A stretch of 64,000 nt of DNA, taken from contig NZ_VAUW01000016.1 of the NCBI RefSeq assembly GCF_005771495.1, positions 1 to 64,000 of the forward strand, written 5' to 3'. Below the pieces are notes generated by a model that saw only the letters and a program-made list of their open reading frames with translations, was not told the DNA's origin and ran no database searches. The position numbers and the translations under genes are program-made. This document shows, piece by piece, positions 36,944 to 45,353 of the stretch. How positions within the stretch are numbered: position 1 is the stretch's first letter; each line of letters begins with the position of its first letter. This DNA comes from Maribacter sp. ACAM166. Lineage in GTDB: Bacteria; Bacteroidota; Bacteroidia; Flavobacteriales; Flavobacteriaceae.

Positions 36944-38404
36944 CTATCCTAAAATCATACCCGCAATAGTTGCAGAAAGTAGAGAAGCTAACGAACCACC
37001 TAAAACGGCTTTCATTCCAAACTCGGATAATGTCTTGCGCTGTCCTGGTGCTAAAGACCCGATACCCCCTATTTGTATGCCAATTGAGGCGAAATTGGCA
37101 AAACCACATAGCATATAGGTGGCCATAATAATCGATTTGTTAAACTTAAGATGTGGTGAAGTTGCAATATCCTTTAATTCTGCCAGTTGAATGTAGCCGA
37201 CAAATTCGCTAGCTACTAATTTAATACCTAATAATTGACCCATCAACATAATATCCTCATTGGCAACACCGATTAACCACATTAGCGGTGCAAATATTGT
37301 CCCTAAAATAGCTTCAAGCGAGAATTTTTGATAAGATGTATTTTCTGCAATCCAAGAGTTTAAATTGGTAAAATCACCTGTCCATTCTAGAATACCATTT
37401 ACCATTGCGATAATGGCAACAAAGACTAATAACATGGCACCTACGTTGACTGCTAATTTTAAACCTTCTGTAGTTCCGTTCGCTATGGCATCTAATACAT
37501 TAGAGCCGATTTTTTCTGATGAGACATGTATATCGCTATTTACCTTTTCAGTTTGCGGATAGAGTATTTTTGAAATTACGATTGCGCCAGGTGCGGCCAT
37601 AACAGATGCAGCTAATAAATGTTTCGCGAAAACCAATTGTAACAACTCATCCTCACCTCCCAAAAACCCTATATATGCCGCTAAAACAGCACCAGCTACG
37701 GTTGCCATACCACCAATCATCACTAATAGAATTTCTGACCGTGTCATTTTTTCCAAATAGGCCTTTATAAGTAATGGAGCTTCTGTTTGACCTAGAAATA
37801 TGTTTCCGGCTACAGAAAGGCTTTCCGGGCCTGATATACCTAAGCTTTTAGACAATAACCAAGCTAAGCCTTTTACTATTTTTTGAATAAATCCTAAATA
37901 GAATAATAAGGAAGTAAGAGCGGAAAAAAATATAATTGTAGGTAATACTTGAAATGCAAATATGTAGCCGAAAGTACCTGTGTCTACTACTAGACCTTCA
38001 AAAAGAAATTTACTTCCTGCACGGGTAAACTCTAGAATTTTAACAAAGACTCTTCCGATTTGCTCAAAAACTAATTGGACAAAAGGAATTTTGAGAACGC
38101 CAATGGCAATTACCAATTGTAGCGCCAAGCCAATACCAACTGTTTTCCAGTTAATTGCTCTTCTATTAGAGCTGAACAAAAATGCTAATAGTAATAATAC
38201 GAACATACCTAAGACACCTCTTCCAAGGCTGTTGATGGAAAATCCATCATTAGAAGCCATGTCCATAAGGTTAGTAGTCGCAGCATTTTGATTAACAGCC
38301 ACCTCGGTACTTGTTTCGAGTGCTTGTGTTACTTCTATGTCTTGAGCAAATGTTATTGAGGTAAGTACTAGTGCAAAAAATAGTAGCCATTTGCCCTTTT
38401 TCAT
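36944..38404 (-). CDS. NupC/CNT family concentrative nucleoside transporter
   Basis: The 486-residue inner-membrane protein imports nucleosides with Na+ or H+. It shows the CNT motifs VLPTIIFFSALTSLLFYLG, GPESLSVAGNIFLGQTEAPLLIKAYLEKMTRSE, and ANFASIGIQIGGIGSLAPGQR. The N-terminus (MKKGKWLLFFALVLTSITFAQ) resembles a signal peptide and is followed by an Asn/Thr-rich periplasmic segment, an extension not found in E. coli NupC. It sits upstream of thyA and downstream of the bifunctional nuclease gene with a 17-base gap, so the three are probably cotranscribed. Confidence 0.92.
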   Translation of the reverse strand: MKKGKWLLFFALVLTSITFAQDIEVTQALETSTEVAVNQNAATTNLMDMASNDGFSINSLGRGVLGMFVLLLLAFLFSSNRRAINWKTVGIGLALQLVIAIGVLKIPFVQLVFEQIGRVFVKILEFTRAGSKFLFEGLVVDTGTFGYIFAFQVLPTIIFFSALTSLLFYLGFIQKIVKGLAWLLSKSLGISGPESLSVAGNIFLGQTEAPLLIKAYLEKMTRSEILLVMIGGMATVAGAVLAAYIGFLGGEDELLQLVFAKHLLAASVMAAPGAIVISKILYPQTEKVNSDIHVSSEKIGSNVLDAIANGTTEGLKLAVNVGAMLLVFVAIIAMVNGILEWTGDFTNLNSWIAENTSYQKFSLEAILGTIFAPLMWLIGVANEDIMLMGQLLGIKLVASEFVGYIQLAELKDIATSPHLKFNKSIIMATYMLCGFANFASIGIQIGGIGSLAPGQRKTLSEFGMKAVLGGSLASLLSATIAGMILG

Positions 38405-38421
38405 AAACTATAGTTTAATGT

Positions 38422-39051
38422 TTAGTCGCGCTTAGAGATTTCATCCCTCAATTTTGCTGCCTTTTCGTAGTCCTCATTGGCAACTGCTTTCTTTAAATCT
38501 GCATCGAGTTCCTCAATCGTAAGCTCGGTATAACCATCGGTAGCACCAGACTCTATTTCTATGGTTTCGCCTTCTTGCAGTATTTCATCTACCATAATAC
38601 TGTCATCGTTATCCTTTTGTTCTTTATCCTTTGATGAGAATTTCAAGAATATACCTGCTTTATCCAGTATGGTTTTATAGGTGAATATAGGTGCGTTGAA
38701 GCGTAATGCCAAGGCAATGGCATCACTGGTTCTTGCGTCTATGATTTCTTCGATTCCGTCTCGTTCGCAAATAATACTGGAATAAAAAACACCATCAACC
38801 AATTTGTGAATAATGACCTGCTTTATAACAATATCAAACCTATCAGAAAAGTTCTTGAAAAGGTCATGTGTTAAAGGGCGTGGAGGTTTAATTTCTTTTT
38901 CCAATGCGATTGCAATAGATTGAGCTTCAAAAGCTCCAATGACAATGGGAAGTTTTCTATCGCCTTCTACTTCGTTCAAAATTAGTGCATAGGCACCGTT
39001 CTGAGTTTGGCTATAGGAAATCCCCTTTATTTTTAAACGTACTAGACTCAT
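38422..39051 (-). CDS. Bifunctional nuclease family protein (DUF151) with UVR motif
   Basis: This 209-residue protein has the DUF151/BFN domain in its first two thirds (LPIVIGAFEAQSIAIALE; RTSDAIALALRFNAPIFT). The acidic C-terminus ends in a UvrB/UvrC-type motif, LDADLKKAVANEDYEKAAKLRDEI. Plant homologues were reported to have RNase and DNase activity; the bacterial function is unproven. The etfA terminator lies only 13 bases ahead of its start codon. Confidence 0.87.
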   Translation of the reverse strand: MSLVRLKIKGISYSQTQNGAYALILNEVEGDRKLPIVIGAFEAQSIAIALEKEIKPPRPLTHDLFKNFSDRFDIVIKQVIIHKLVDGVFYSSIICERDGIEEIIDARTSDAIALALRFNAPIFTYKTILDKAGIFLKFSSKDKEQKDNDDSIMVDEILQEGETIEIESGATDGYTELTIEELDADLKKAVANEDYEKAAKLRDEISKRD

Positions 39052-39063
39052 ATGTTTTTAACT

Positions 39064-39112
39064 AAAAAAGGCTGTTCAAAATACTTGGGGTTCCAACTAT
39101 CTGAACAGCCCT
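39064..39112 (-). terminator. Terminator of the etfB-etfA operon
   Basis: GGCTGTTCA and TGAACAGCC form a 9-bp stem, with an inner small hairpin (TTGG/CCAA) in the loop and a run of T on the minus strand (A at 39064-39069). It follows etfA and lies immediately in front of the bifunctional nuclease gene. Confidence 0.75.
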
Positions 39113-39137
39113 TTAAGGGACACAAAATAACAAAAAA

Positions 39138-40106
39138 TTAGCCGTTTTGAGCTTTAAATTCCTTTAATTTTTCAATCAATTGTGGAACAACTTCAAAGGC
39201 ATCGCCTACAATTCCATAATCTGCAGCTTTGAAAAATGGTGCTTCTGGGTCATTATTGATAACAACTTTAGTTTTAGAAGCACTTACACCGGCCAAATGT
39301 TGAATGGCTCCAGATATACCAATGGCAATATATAGGTTGCTTGCTACAGGTTTTCCAGTTTGGCCAACGTGTTCACCGTGAGGTCTCCATCCAAGGTCAG
39401 AAACTGGTTTCGAACAGGCTGTTGCAGCACCTAGAATTTCGGCAAGCTCTTCAATCATGCCCCAGTTTTCAGGTCCTTTAAGTCCTCTTCCGGCAGACAC
39501 CACTATATCGGCATCGGCTATTGTCGCTTTACCTATTACTTTATCGATTTCTATGGATTTAGTGTCATTTACAACCGCATCCGACGAAACACTAAATTCC
39601 TCAACACTTATATCCGTTTTAATTTCATGTACACCAAATGCATTATTAGAAACACCGATAATTTTAATATCCGTGTCTATTTGCGTGTGTGCAAATCCTT
39701 TATTACTGAAAGCCGTTCTTTTGACCATAAATGGAGAAGTGCTTTCAGGAGCTTGCACGACATTAGGTACATATCCGGCAGATAGTTGGGCTGTTAACAG
39801 AGGAGCTAAATATTTTGTGTCTGTGCTAGAGCTAAGAATGACAACCTTTGCATCTGTACTTTTGATAGCTTGTGAAATAGATTTGGCATAGGCTCCAGCA
39901 TTAAAAGTTGCTAAAGATGAATCATTGATAAGCAGTACTTTGGAAACACCATAGGTAGCTAATGACTCATTTTCAGTGGTATTGAATGCTACTGCTGTAA
40001 CGGTAGTACCCATCATTTTTGCAACTGCCGAGGCATAGGAAGCAACCTCAAATGCATTTTTTTTAAATTTTCCTTTTTCAGATTCTGTATATACTAATAC
40101 TGACAT
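39138..40106 (-). CDS. etfA: Electron transfer flavoprotein, alpha subunit
   Basis: ETF accepts electrons from acyl-CoA dehydrogenases and passes them to the quinone pool. The 322-residue alpha subunit shows the FAD-binding C-terminal domain: VVSAGRGLKGPENW, AATACSKPVSDLGWRPHGEHVGQTGKPVASNLYIAIGISGAIQHLAG and NNDPEAPFFKAADYGIVGD. It follows etfB after 37 bases. The acyl-CoA dehydrogenase at 7 kb is a likely electron donor. Confidence 0.97.
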   Translation of the reverse strand: MSVLVYTESEKGKFKKNAFEVASYASAVAKMMGTTVTAVAFNTTENESLATYGVSKVLLINDSSLATFNAGAYAKSISQAIKSTDAKVVILSSSTDTKYLAPLLTAQLSAGYVPNVVQAPESTSPFMVKRTAFSNKGFAHTQIDTDIKIIGVSNNAFGVHEIKTDISVEEFSVSSDAVVNDTKSIEIDKVIGKATIADADIVVSAGRGLKGPENWGMIEELAEILGAATACSKPVSDLGWRPHGEHVGQTGKPVASNLYIAIGISGAIQHLAGVSASKTKVVINNDPEAPFFKAADYGIVGDAFEVVPQLIEKLKEFKAQNG

Positions 40107-40143
40107 TTTTCTTATTTTTTATTTTCACCCATGTTTTGGGCTA

Positions 40144-40884
40144 TTAAATCACTTTAGCCTCGTTGTGAAGTAAGTCTACCAGTTCATCTACAGAAGTAGC
40201 AAGTTTTACTTGTCCCTTAGGTGCAGGTTTATCGAATTTTTTGTCTTCAGTAGCTTTTATGCCATCTACAGGTTCAAGAACACTCAAGCTTTTCTTTCTA
40301 GCCATCATGATTCCGCGCATATTTGGAATTCGAAGATCACTTTCCTCTACCAACCCTTTTTGTCCCCCAACGACAAGAGGAAGTGAGCTGCTCAGTTTTT
40401 CTTTTCCACCATCAATTTCTCTCACTGCGGTAACATTGTCACCCTCTATTTCTAGATTGATACATGAATTTATAAAATTCATGTTGGTCAATGAAGCTAA
40501 AATTCCAGGCACCATTCCTCCATTATAATCAATGGACTCCCTGCCGCCAATTACCAAATCGTAACCACCTGTTTTAACAACTTCAGCCAATTGTTGTGCT
40601 ACATAAAAACCATCTGTTGGTTCTGCATTCACTCTAAAAGCTTCGTCTGCTCCAATGGCTAGAGCCTTACGCATTGTAGGTTCAACATTTGGGCCGCCAA
40701 CGGTTGCTATATGAACTGTAGCGCCTTGCTTTTCTTTGAACCACATTGCTCTGGTCAATCCGAATTCATCATTAGGGTTGATTACAAACTGAACCCCATT
40801 GGTGTCGAATTTTGTGTCACCATCAGTAAAATTTATTTTGGATGTGGTATCTGGAACATTACTTATGCAAACTAATATCTTCAT
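40144..40884 (-). CDS. etfB: Electron transfer flavoprotein, beta subunit
   Basis: The 246-residue beta subunit shows KILVCISNVPDTTSKINF at its N-terminus, NPNDEFGLTRAMWFKE, GGRESIDYNGGMVPGILA, and LPLVVGGQKGLVEESDLRIPNMRGIMMARKK, typical of EtfB. It is first in the etfBA operon. A perfect palindrome upstream of its start is a strong operator candidate. Confidence 0.97.
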   Translation of the reverse strand: MKILVCISNVPDTTSKINFTDGDTKFDTNGVQFVINPNDEFGLTRAMWFKEKQGATVHIATVGGPNVEPTMRKALAIGADEAFRVNAEPTDGFYVAQQLAEVVKTGGYDLVIGGRESIDYNGGMVPGILASLTNMNFINSCINLEIEGDNVTAVREIDGGKEKLSSSLPLVVGGQKGLVEESDLRIPNMRGIMMARKKSLSVLEPVDGIKATEDKKFDKPAPKGQVKLATSVDELVDLLHNEAKVI

Positions 40885-40934
40885 GTATAATAACTTTAAA
40901 TCAATGACTACGAAGATAACTATTTAATTTCGTT

Positions 40935-40956
40935 TTTACTATGCGTGCATAGTAAA
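40935..40956. promoter_or_regulatory. Palindromic operator candidate upstream of etfBA
   Basis: TTTACTATGC and GCATAGTAAA are perfect 10-bp inverted repeats separated by GT, a 22-bp near-continuous palindrome 51 bases upstream of etfB. This size and symmetry suit a TetR- or MarR-like dimer. No regulator gene is in the window. The site also lies between the divergent etfB and pdhB promoters, so either or both could be controlled. Confidence 0.6.
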
Positions 40957-41006
40957 TTTATAACTTTTTTTAAATCCGCCATTCTATTAATTGACATTAT
41001 ATTTCC

Positions 41007-41014
41007 TATTTTTG
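41007..41014 (+). promoter_or_regulatory. Candidate -7 promoter element of pdhB
   Basis: TATTTTTG fits TAnnTTTG and lies 41 bases before pdhB. A TTG at 40991 is only 13 bases upstream, shorter than the usual spacing. Confidence 0.45.
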
Positions 41015-41055
41015 CTTGCTTTCTAGCATAAAACAAAGAATAATATTTTCTATAG

Positions 41056-42033
41056 ATGAAAACACTACAATTTAGAGAAGCGATAGCCGAAGCCATGTCT
41101 GAAGAAATGAGAAAGGACGAGTCTATCTATTTAATGGGTGAAGAGGTAGCGGAATATAACGGCGCTTATAAAGCTTCCAAGGGTATGTTGGATGAATTTG
41201 GACCTAAAAGGGTCATTGATACACCAATTTCAGAACTTGGATTTGCAGGAATAGGAGTTGGTTCTACCATGACCGGGAATAGACCAATCATCGAATTCAT
41301 GACCTTCAACTTTGCGTTGGTAGGTATCGACCAAATTATAAATAACGCAGCGAAGATTAGACAAATGTCTGGTGGACAATTTCCTTGTCCTATTGTATTT
41401 AGAGGACCAACAGGTTCTGCAGGTCAATTGGGAGCTACGCATTCACAAGCTTTTGAAAGTTGGTATGCCAACTGTCCTGGTTTAAAGGTGGTAGTGCCAT
41501 CTAACCCTGCTGATGCAAAAGGATTATTAAAAGCGGCAATTCGCGATAATGATCCAGTTATTTTTATGGAGTCTGAACAAATGTATGGTGATAAGGGTGA
41601 GGTGCCAGAAGGGGATTACACTATTCCACTAGGTGTTGCTTCTATTCGTCGAGAAGGAAAAGATGTTACAATCGTATCTTTTGGTAAGATTATTAAGGAG
41701 GCTGATAAAGCTGCTGATGAATTGGCTAAAGATGGTATTAGCTGTGAGATAATTGATTTACGTACTGTTAAGCCGTTAGACTATGAGGCAATTCTAAAGT
41801 CTGTTAAAAAGACGAATCGTTTAGTTGTTTTGGAAGAAGCTTGGCCATTTGGAAACGTTGCAACAGAAATCACCTATCATATTCAAGCACATGCGTTTGA
41901 CTATTTAGATGCACCAATTGTAAAGATTAATACTGCCGATACGCCGGCGCCATACTCTCCTGTTTTATTAGCAGAGTGGTTACCGAACTATAAGGATGTA
42001 ATTAAGGCTGTTAAAAAAGTTTTATATAAATAA
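41056..42033 (+). CDS. pdhB: Pyruvate dehydrogenase E1 component, beta subunit
   Basis: E1 beta completes the thiamine diphosphate site with PdhA. The 325 residues show MGEEVAEYNGAYKASKGMLDEFG, RVIDTPISELGFAGIGVGS, FRGPTGSAGQLGATHSQAFESW, PSNPADAKGLLKAAI and EEAWPFGNVATEI. It is separated from pdhA and pdhC by about 17 kb, faces divergently from etfB, and ends at a strong terminator. Confidence 0.96.
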   Translation: MKTLQFREAIAEAMSEEMRKDESIYLMGEEVAEYNGAYKASKGMLDEFGPKRVIDTPISELGFAGIGVGSTMTGNRPIIEFMTFNFALVGIDQIINNAAKIRQMSGGQFPCPIVFRGPTGSAGQLGATHSQAFESWYANCPGLKVVVPSNPADAKGLLKAAIRDNDPVIFMESEQMYGDKGEVPEGDYTIPLGVASIRREGKDVTIVSFGKIIKEADKAADELAKDGISCEIIDLRTVKPLDYEAILKSVKKTNRLVVLEEAWPFGNVATEITYHIQAHAFDYLDAPIVKINTADTPAPYSPVLLAEWLPNYKDVIKAVKKVLYK

Positions 42034-42055
42034 TATACAGTTTTGTAAAGTACCT

Positions 42056-42090
42056 TAGCTTCTCCGACCAAGTCTGGAGAAGCTTTTTTT
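42056..42090 (+). terminator. pdhB terminator
   Basis: AGCTTCTCC and GGAGAAGCT form a 9-bp stem with a 10-base loop, followed by seven T. It lies 23 bases after the pdhB stop. Confidence 0.9.
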
Positions 42091-42136
42091 ATTGGTATCT
42101 TATTTGCGACAAAAAACCCTAAGACTAAGTAATTTC

Positions 42137-44638
42137 ATGAAAGGTATATTCTTTATAGTGATAGGTTTATGTTTTTTCATGGTACAGGCCCAGACGAAGG
42201 TTGGTGGTATTGTAATTGATGAACAAGGTGACCCGGTGTCCTTCGCTAATGTTTTTTTTAAAAACTCTACAGAAGGCACTATAACCAATGATGATGGTAG
42301 GTTCTACTTAGAGTCCGACAATGACTATCTCACGGTAATATTATCATTCATTGGGTATACGGAATATGAACTTGAACTCAAATCTAAAGTAACCTACGAT
42401 TTAACAATCACACTTGTTGAGTCGGCCGAACAACTGAAGGAGGTGGTGTTAATAGCTGGTAAACAGTCAAAAAAGAATAATCCTGCAGTTGACATTCTTC
42501 GTAAGATTTGGGCAAAGAAGCGGCAAAACGGGGTTAGACAGTTTAACCAATATGCCTTTGATAAATATGAAAAGGTTGAGTTTGATTTAAATACCATAGA
42601 TAGTGCTTTAATAAGGAGTAAAGTATTTAAAGGACTTGAATTTGTATTTCAAGATTTGGACACGTCTAGAATTACGGGAAAAACCTATTTGCCCATATTC
42701 TTGAATGAAACATTCTCAAAAGTGTACGGTGATAATAAACTGAACGAGGAAAAGGAGGATATCTTAGGGAATAAGAATTCAGGTTTCGAGAATAATCAAG
42801 CTATTATTGCCTTCGTGAAAGATTTGTATCAGGAATATGATGTATATAATAATTACCTGAAATTTTTTGATAAAAGCTTTACCAGTCCCTTATCTAGAAC
42901 AGGTGTAGATACCTATAATTATGCGCTGCGGGATAGTGCTTTTATAGATAGTAAATGGTGTTACAATATTGTGTACTATCCACGACGTAAAAACGAACTT
43001 ACCTTCAAAGGTGATTTTTGGGTAAATGATTCCACTTATGCTATAAAAAATATAAATCTTCAGGTTACCAAAAGTGCCAATATCAACTGGGTAAAAGAAA
43101 TCTATATTGAACAAGATTTTGAGGTGGTGAATGATTCGGTATTTCTACTGAAACGAGATTATATGTTAAGTGATTTCAGTTTTAATAAAAAGGAAGAATC
43201 AAGGGGGCTTTATGGAAAACGGACTACAGTTTATGATAATTACGTCTTTGATGAAATCAGGCCTAGAGAAGTATACAGAAAAGACCGTAATCCATTAGAT
43301 GTTAGCCAAATTCTAAAGGATGATGATTTCTGGGAAAAGAATAGATTAGAGTCTTTAAATAAGGATGAACAAGGTATTTACAAGTTATTGGATACCCTTA
43401 AAACGGTGCCTAAATTCAAGTCCTACTATAATTTTATAAGCATTTTAGGGTCTGGTTATGTAGAAGTTGATAAATGGAACCTTGATTTAGGTTCAGTATA
43501 TGACTTTTTTGGATATAATAGTGCTGAAGGTGCTCGTGTTAGAATCGGTGCAAGAACCTATTTTGGACAAAATGACCCATGGAGAATTGAAGGCTATACA
43601 GCATACGGTTTTAAGGACCATAAATTTAAATATGGTCTTGCGGGTAAATTTTTGATAGACAGAAATAGCAGATTGATTGTCTCTGGAGGTAACCGCAGGG
43701 ATATTGAGCAGCTTGGTGTGAGCTTAACAGCAACCAATGATGTGCTGGGTCGAAGCATTGCCTCTTCGTCCTTATTAACGGTCGGAGCCAATAATCGATT
43801 GACAAGTATTAACCTTAGTGCTCTTAATTTTGAAATTGAACCGCTAACTAACTTAAAGATTTCTGCAGGGGGTACCTTTAGAACATTGAGTTCCGCTCTA
43901 CCAAATGATTTTAGCTTAGATTATGTTGATTCAGAATCATCAACGGGGGTTTCATCAGAAATACGTCAGTTTGATTTTAATGCTTTAATCTTATATACGC
44001 CAGGTAAGAAGACCATTGGTTATGGGGTCGAACGGCGTGATGTTAATGATACCTACAGTACCTTGCTGTTAAACTTTACAAAAGGAACTAAAGGTGTATT
44101 GGATAGTGATTTTGATTACAGTAAGCTTCAATTTTCATATAGTCAACCATGGCAATTGGGAGGCTTAGGTAGGTTGTTGAGTACAGTAGAACTTGGTAAA
44201 ACATTTGGAGCAGTACCTTTGGGGCTTTTAAGTGTAGTGCCTGGTAATCAAACTTTTTTCTCTAATTATGGAACTTTTCCAAATTTAGATTTTTATGAAT
44301 TTGTGACTGATACCTATGCTTCGGTTCATTTACAACATAATTTCAACGGACGGTTTTTCTCGAGAATACCGTTCTTAAGAAAATATAATTTGAGGGAAAT
44401 AGTGGCGATACGAGGAGTATGGGGAGATTTGTCTGATGCGAACAAGACCTTGAGCGCACCAGCGACGGTAAATACACCATTAAGAGCCCCGTCAGAAAAA
44501 ATATATTATGAGTACTCTTTTGGAATTGGTAACATTTTTAAGGTATTTAGATTGGATTTTAATTTTAGGGGTAACTATTTGGATAATCCCGACGCAAGGC
44601 CTTTTGGAGTTACGGGGACGTTTGGATTTGTCTTTTAA
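42137..44638 (+). CDS. DUF5686 and carboxypeptidase-like regulatory domain outer-membrane protein
   Basis: The 833-residue exported protein has a signal peptide (MKGIFFIVIGLCFFMVQAQ). An N-terminal CarboxypepD_reg-like domain (VGGIVIDEQGDPVSFANVFFKNSTEGTITNDDGRFYLE) follows. The rest is a long DUF5686 region that ends in alternating beta strands and the terminal GVTGTFGFVF, consistent with an outer-membrane barrel. Such proteins are frequent in Bacteroidota; their substrate is not known. The start at ATG 42137 is chosen because the signal peptide begins there; a non-ATG in-frame start 15 codons upstream would overlap the region just past the terminator. Confidence 0.85.
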   Translation: MKGIFFIVIGLCFFMVQAQTKVGGIVIDEQGDPVSFANVFFKNSTEGTITNDDGRFYLESDNDYLTVILSFIGYTEYELELKSKVTYDLTITLVESAEQLKEVVLIAGKQSKKNNPAVDILRKIWAKKRQNGVRQFNQYAFDKYEKVEFDLNTIDSALIRSKVFKGLEFVFQDLDTSRITGKTYLPIFLNETFSKVYGDNKLNEEKEDILGNKNSGFENNQAIIAFVKDLYQEYDVYNNYLKFFDKSFTSPLSRTGVDTYNYALRDSAFIDSKWCYNIVYYPRRKNELTFKGDFWVNDSTYAIKNINLQVTKSANINWVKEIYIEQDFEVVNDSVFLLKRDYMLSDFSFNKKEESRGLYGKRTTVYDNYVFDEIRPREVYRKDRNPLDVSQILKDDDFWEKNRLESLNKDEQGIYKLLDTLKTVPKFKSYYNFISILGSGYVEVDKWNLDLGSVYDFFGYNSAEGARVRIGARTYFGQNDPWRIEGYTAYGFKDHKFKYGLAGKFLIDRNSRLIVSGGNRRDIEQLGVSLTATNDVLGRSIASSSLLTVGANNRLTSINLSALNFEIEPLTNLKISAGGTFRTLSSALPNDFSLDYVDSESSTGVSSEIRQFDFNALILYTPGKKTIGYGVERRDVNDTYSTLLLNFTKGTKGVLDSDFDYSKLQFSYSQPWQLGGLGRLLSTVELGKTFGAVPLGLLSVVPGNQTFFSNYGTFPNLDFYEFVTDTYASVHLQHNFNGRFFSRIPFLRKYNLREIVAIRGVWGDLSDANKTLSAPATVNTPLRAPSEKIYYEYSFGIGNIFKVFRLDFNFRGNYLDNPDARPFGVTGTFGFVF

Positions 44639-44710
44639 TTCAACTAAATTTTACAATTATTAGATGGAAGTAACGTTTTATGAAAACTATAAACTAAACA
44701 AAAAAAAGAT

Positions 44711-45238
44711 ATGGCTGCTACTCAAGGACTGACCTTTGATGTGTTAATAGAAATACCGAAAGGAAGTAGGAATAAATACGAATACGATTTCACATTGCAT
44801 AAGATACGTTTTGATCGTATGTTGTTTTCTTCCATGATGTATCCTGGAGATTATGGGTTTATACCAGAAACCTTGGCGTTAGATAAAGATCCTTTAGATG
44901 TTTTGGTGATGGGTACAGAGCCTACCTACCCAATGACTGTGATGGAAGTAAAACCTATTGGCGTGTTTCATATGACGGATGAAAAAGGACCAGATGAAAA
45001 AATTATCTGTGTTCCTGTGTCGGATCCAATTTGGAGTAATAACAATGATATTAGTGATTTGAATCCACATAGGTTAAAGGAAATCGAACACTTCTTTCAG
45101 GTTTATAAGGACTTAGAAAAGAAAAAAGTAGATACTCGGGGTTGGGGAGATGCTAAGGAAGCAGTAGCAATATACCACGAATGTGTTAAGAGATATAATG
45201 AAAGTGAGCATAAAGCAAAGCGCACTTTTACGATTTAA
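44711..45238 (+). CDS. ppa: Inorganic pyrophosphatase, soluble
   Basis: The 175-residue family I enzyme hydrolyses pyrophosphate in the cytoplasm. It shows IEIPKGSRNKYEYD, the metal site YPGDYGFIPETLALDKDPLDVLVMG, and the later DEKIICVPVSDP and HFFQVYKDLEKKKVDTRGWG segments. It is followed by a terminator and then by the membrane-bound pyrophosphatase, so both types of pyrophosphate hydrolysis are encoded side by side. Confidence 0.96.
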   Translation: MAATQGLTFDVLIEIPKGSRNKYEYDFTLHKIRFDRMLFSSMMYPGDYGFIPETLALDKDPLDVLVMGTEPTYPMTVMEVKPIGVFHMTDEKGPDEKIICVPVSDPIWSNNNDISDLNPHRLKEIEHFFQVYKDLEKKKVDTRGWGDAKEAVAIYHECVKRYNESEHKAKRTFTI

Positions 45239-45256
45239 ATAATTTTTATCAACTTT

Positions 45257-45291
45257 AAAGTCACTTTTTTTAGCTAAAAGTGGCTTTTTTT
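45257..45291 (+). terminator. ppa terminator
   Basis: AAAGTCACTTTT pairs with AAAAGTGGCTTT (one wobble) and is followed by T residues, 19 bases past the ppa stop. Confidence 0.75.
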
Positions 45292-45353
45292 ATTCTATTC
45301 TAATTTACTACTTTAGCCGCGCTAATTTTATAACTAAACAAACAACAGATTAA

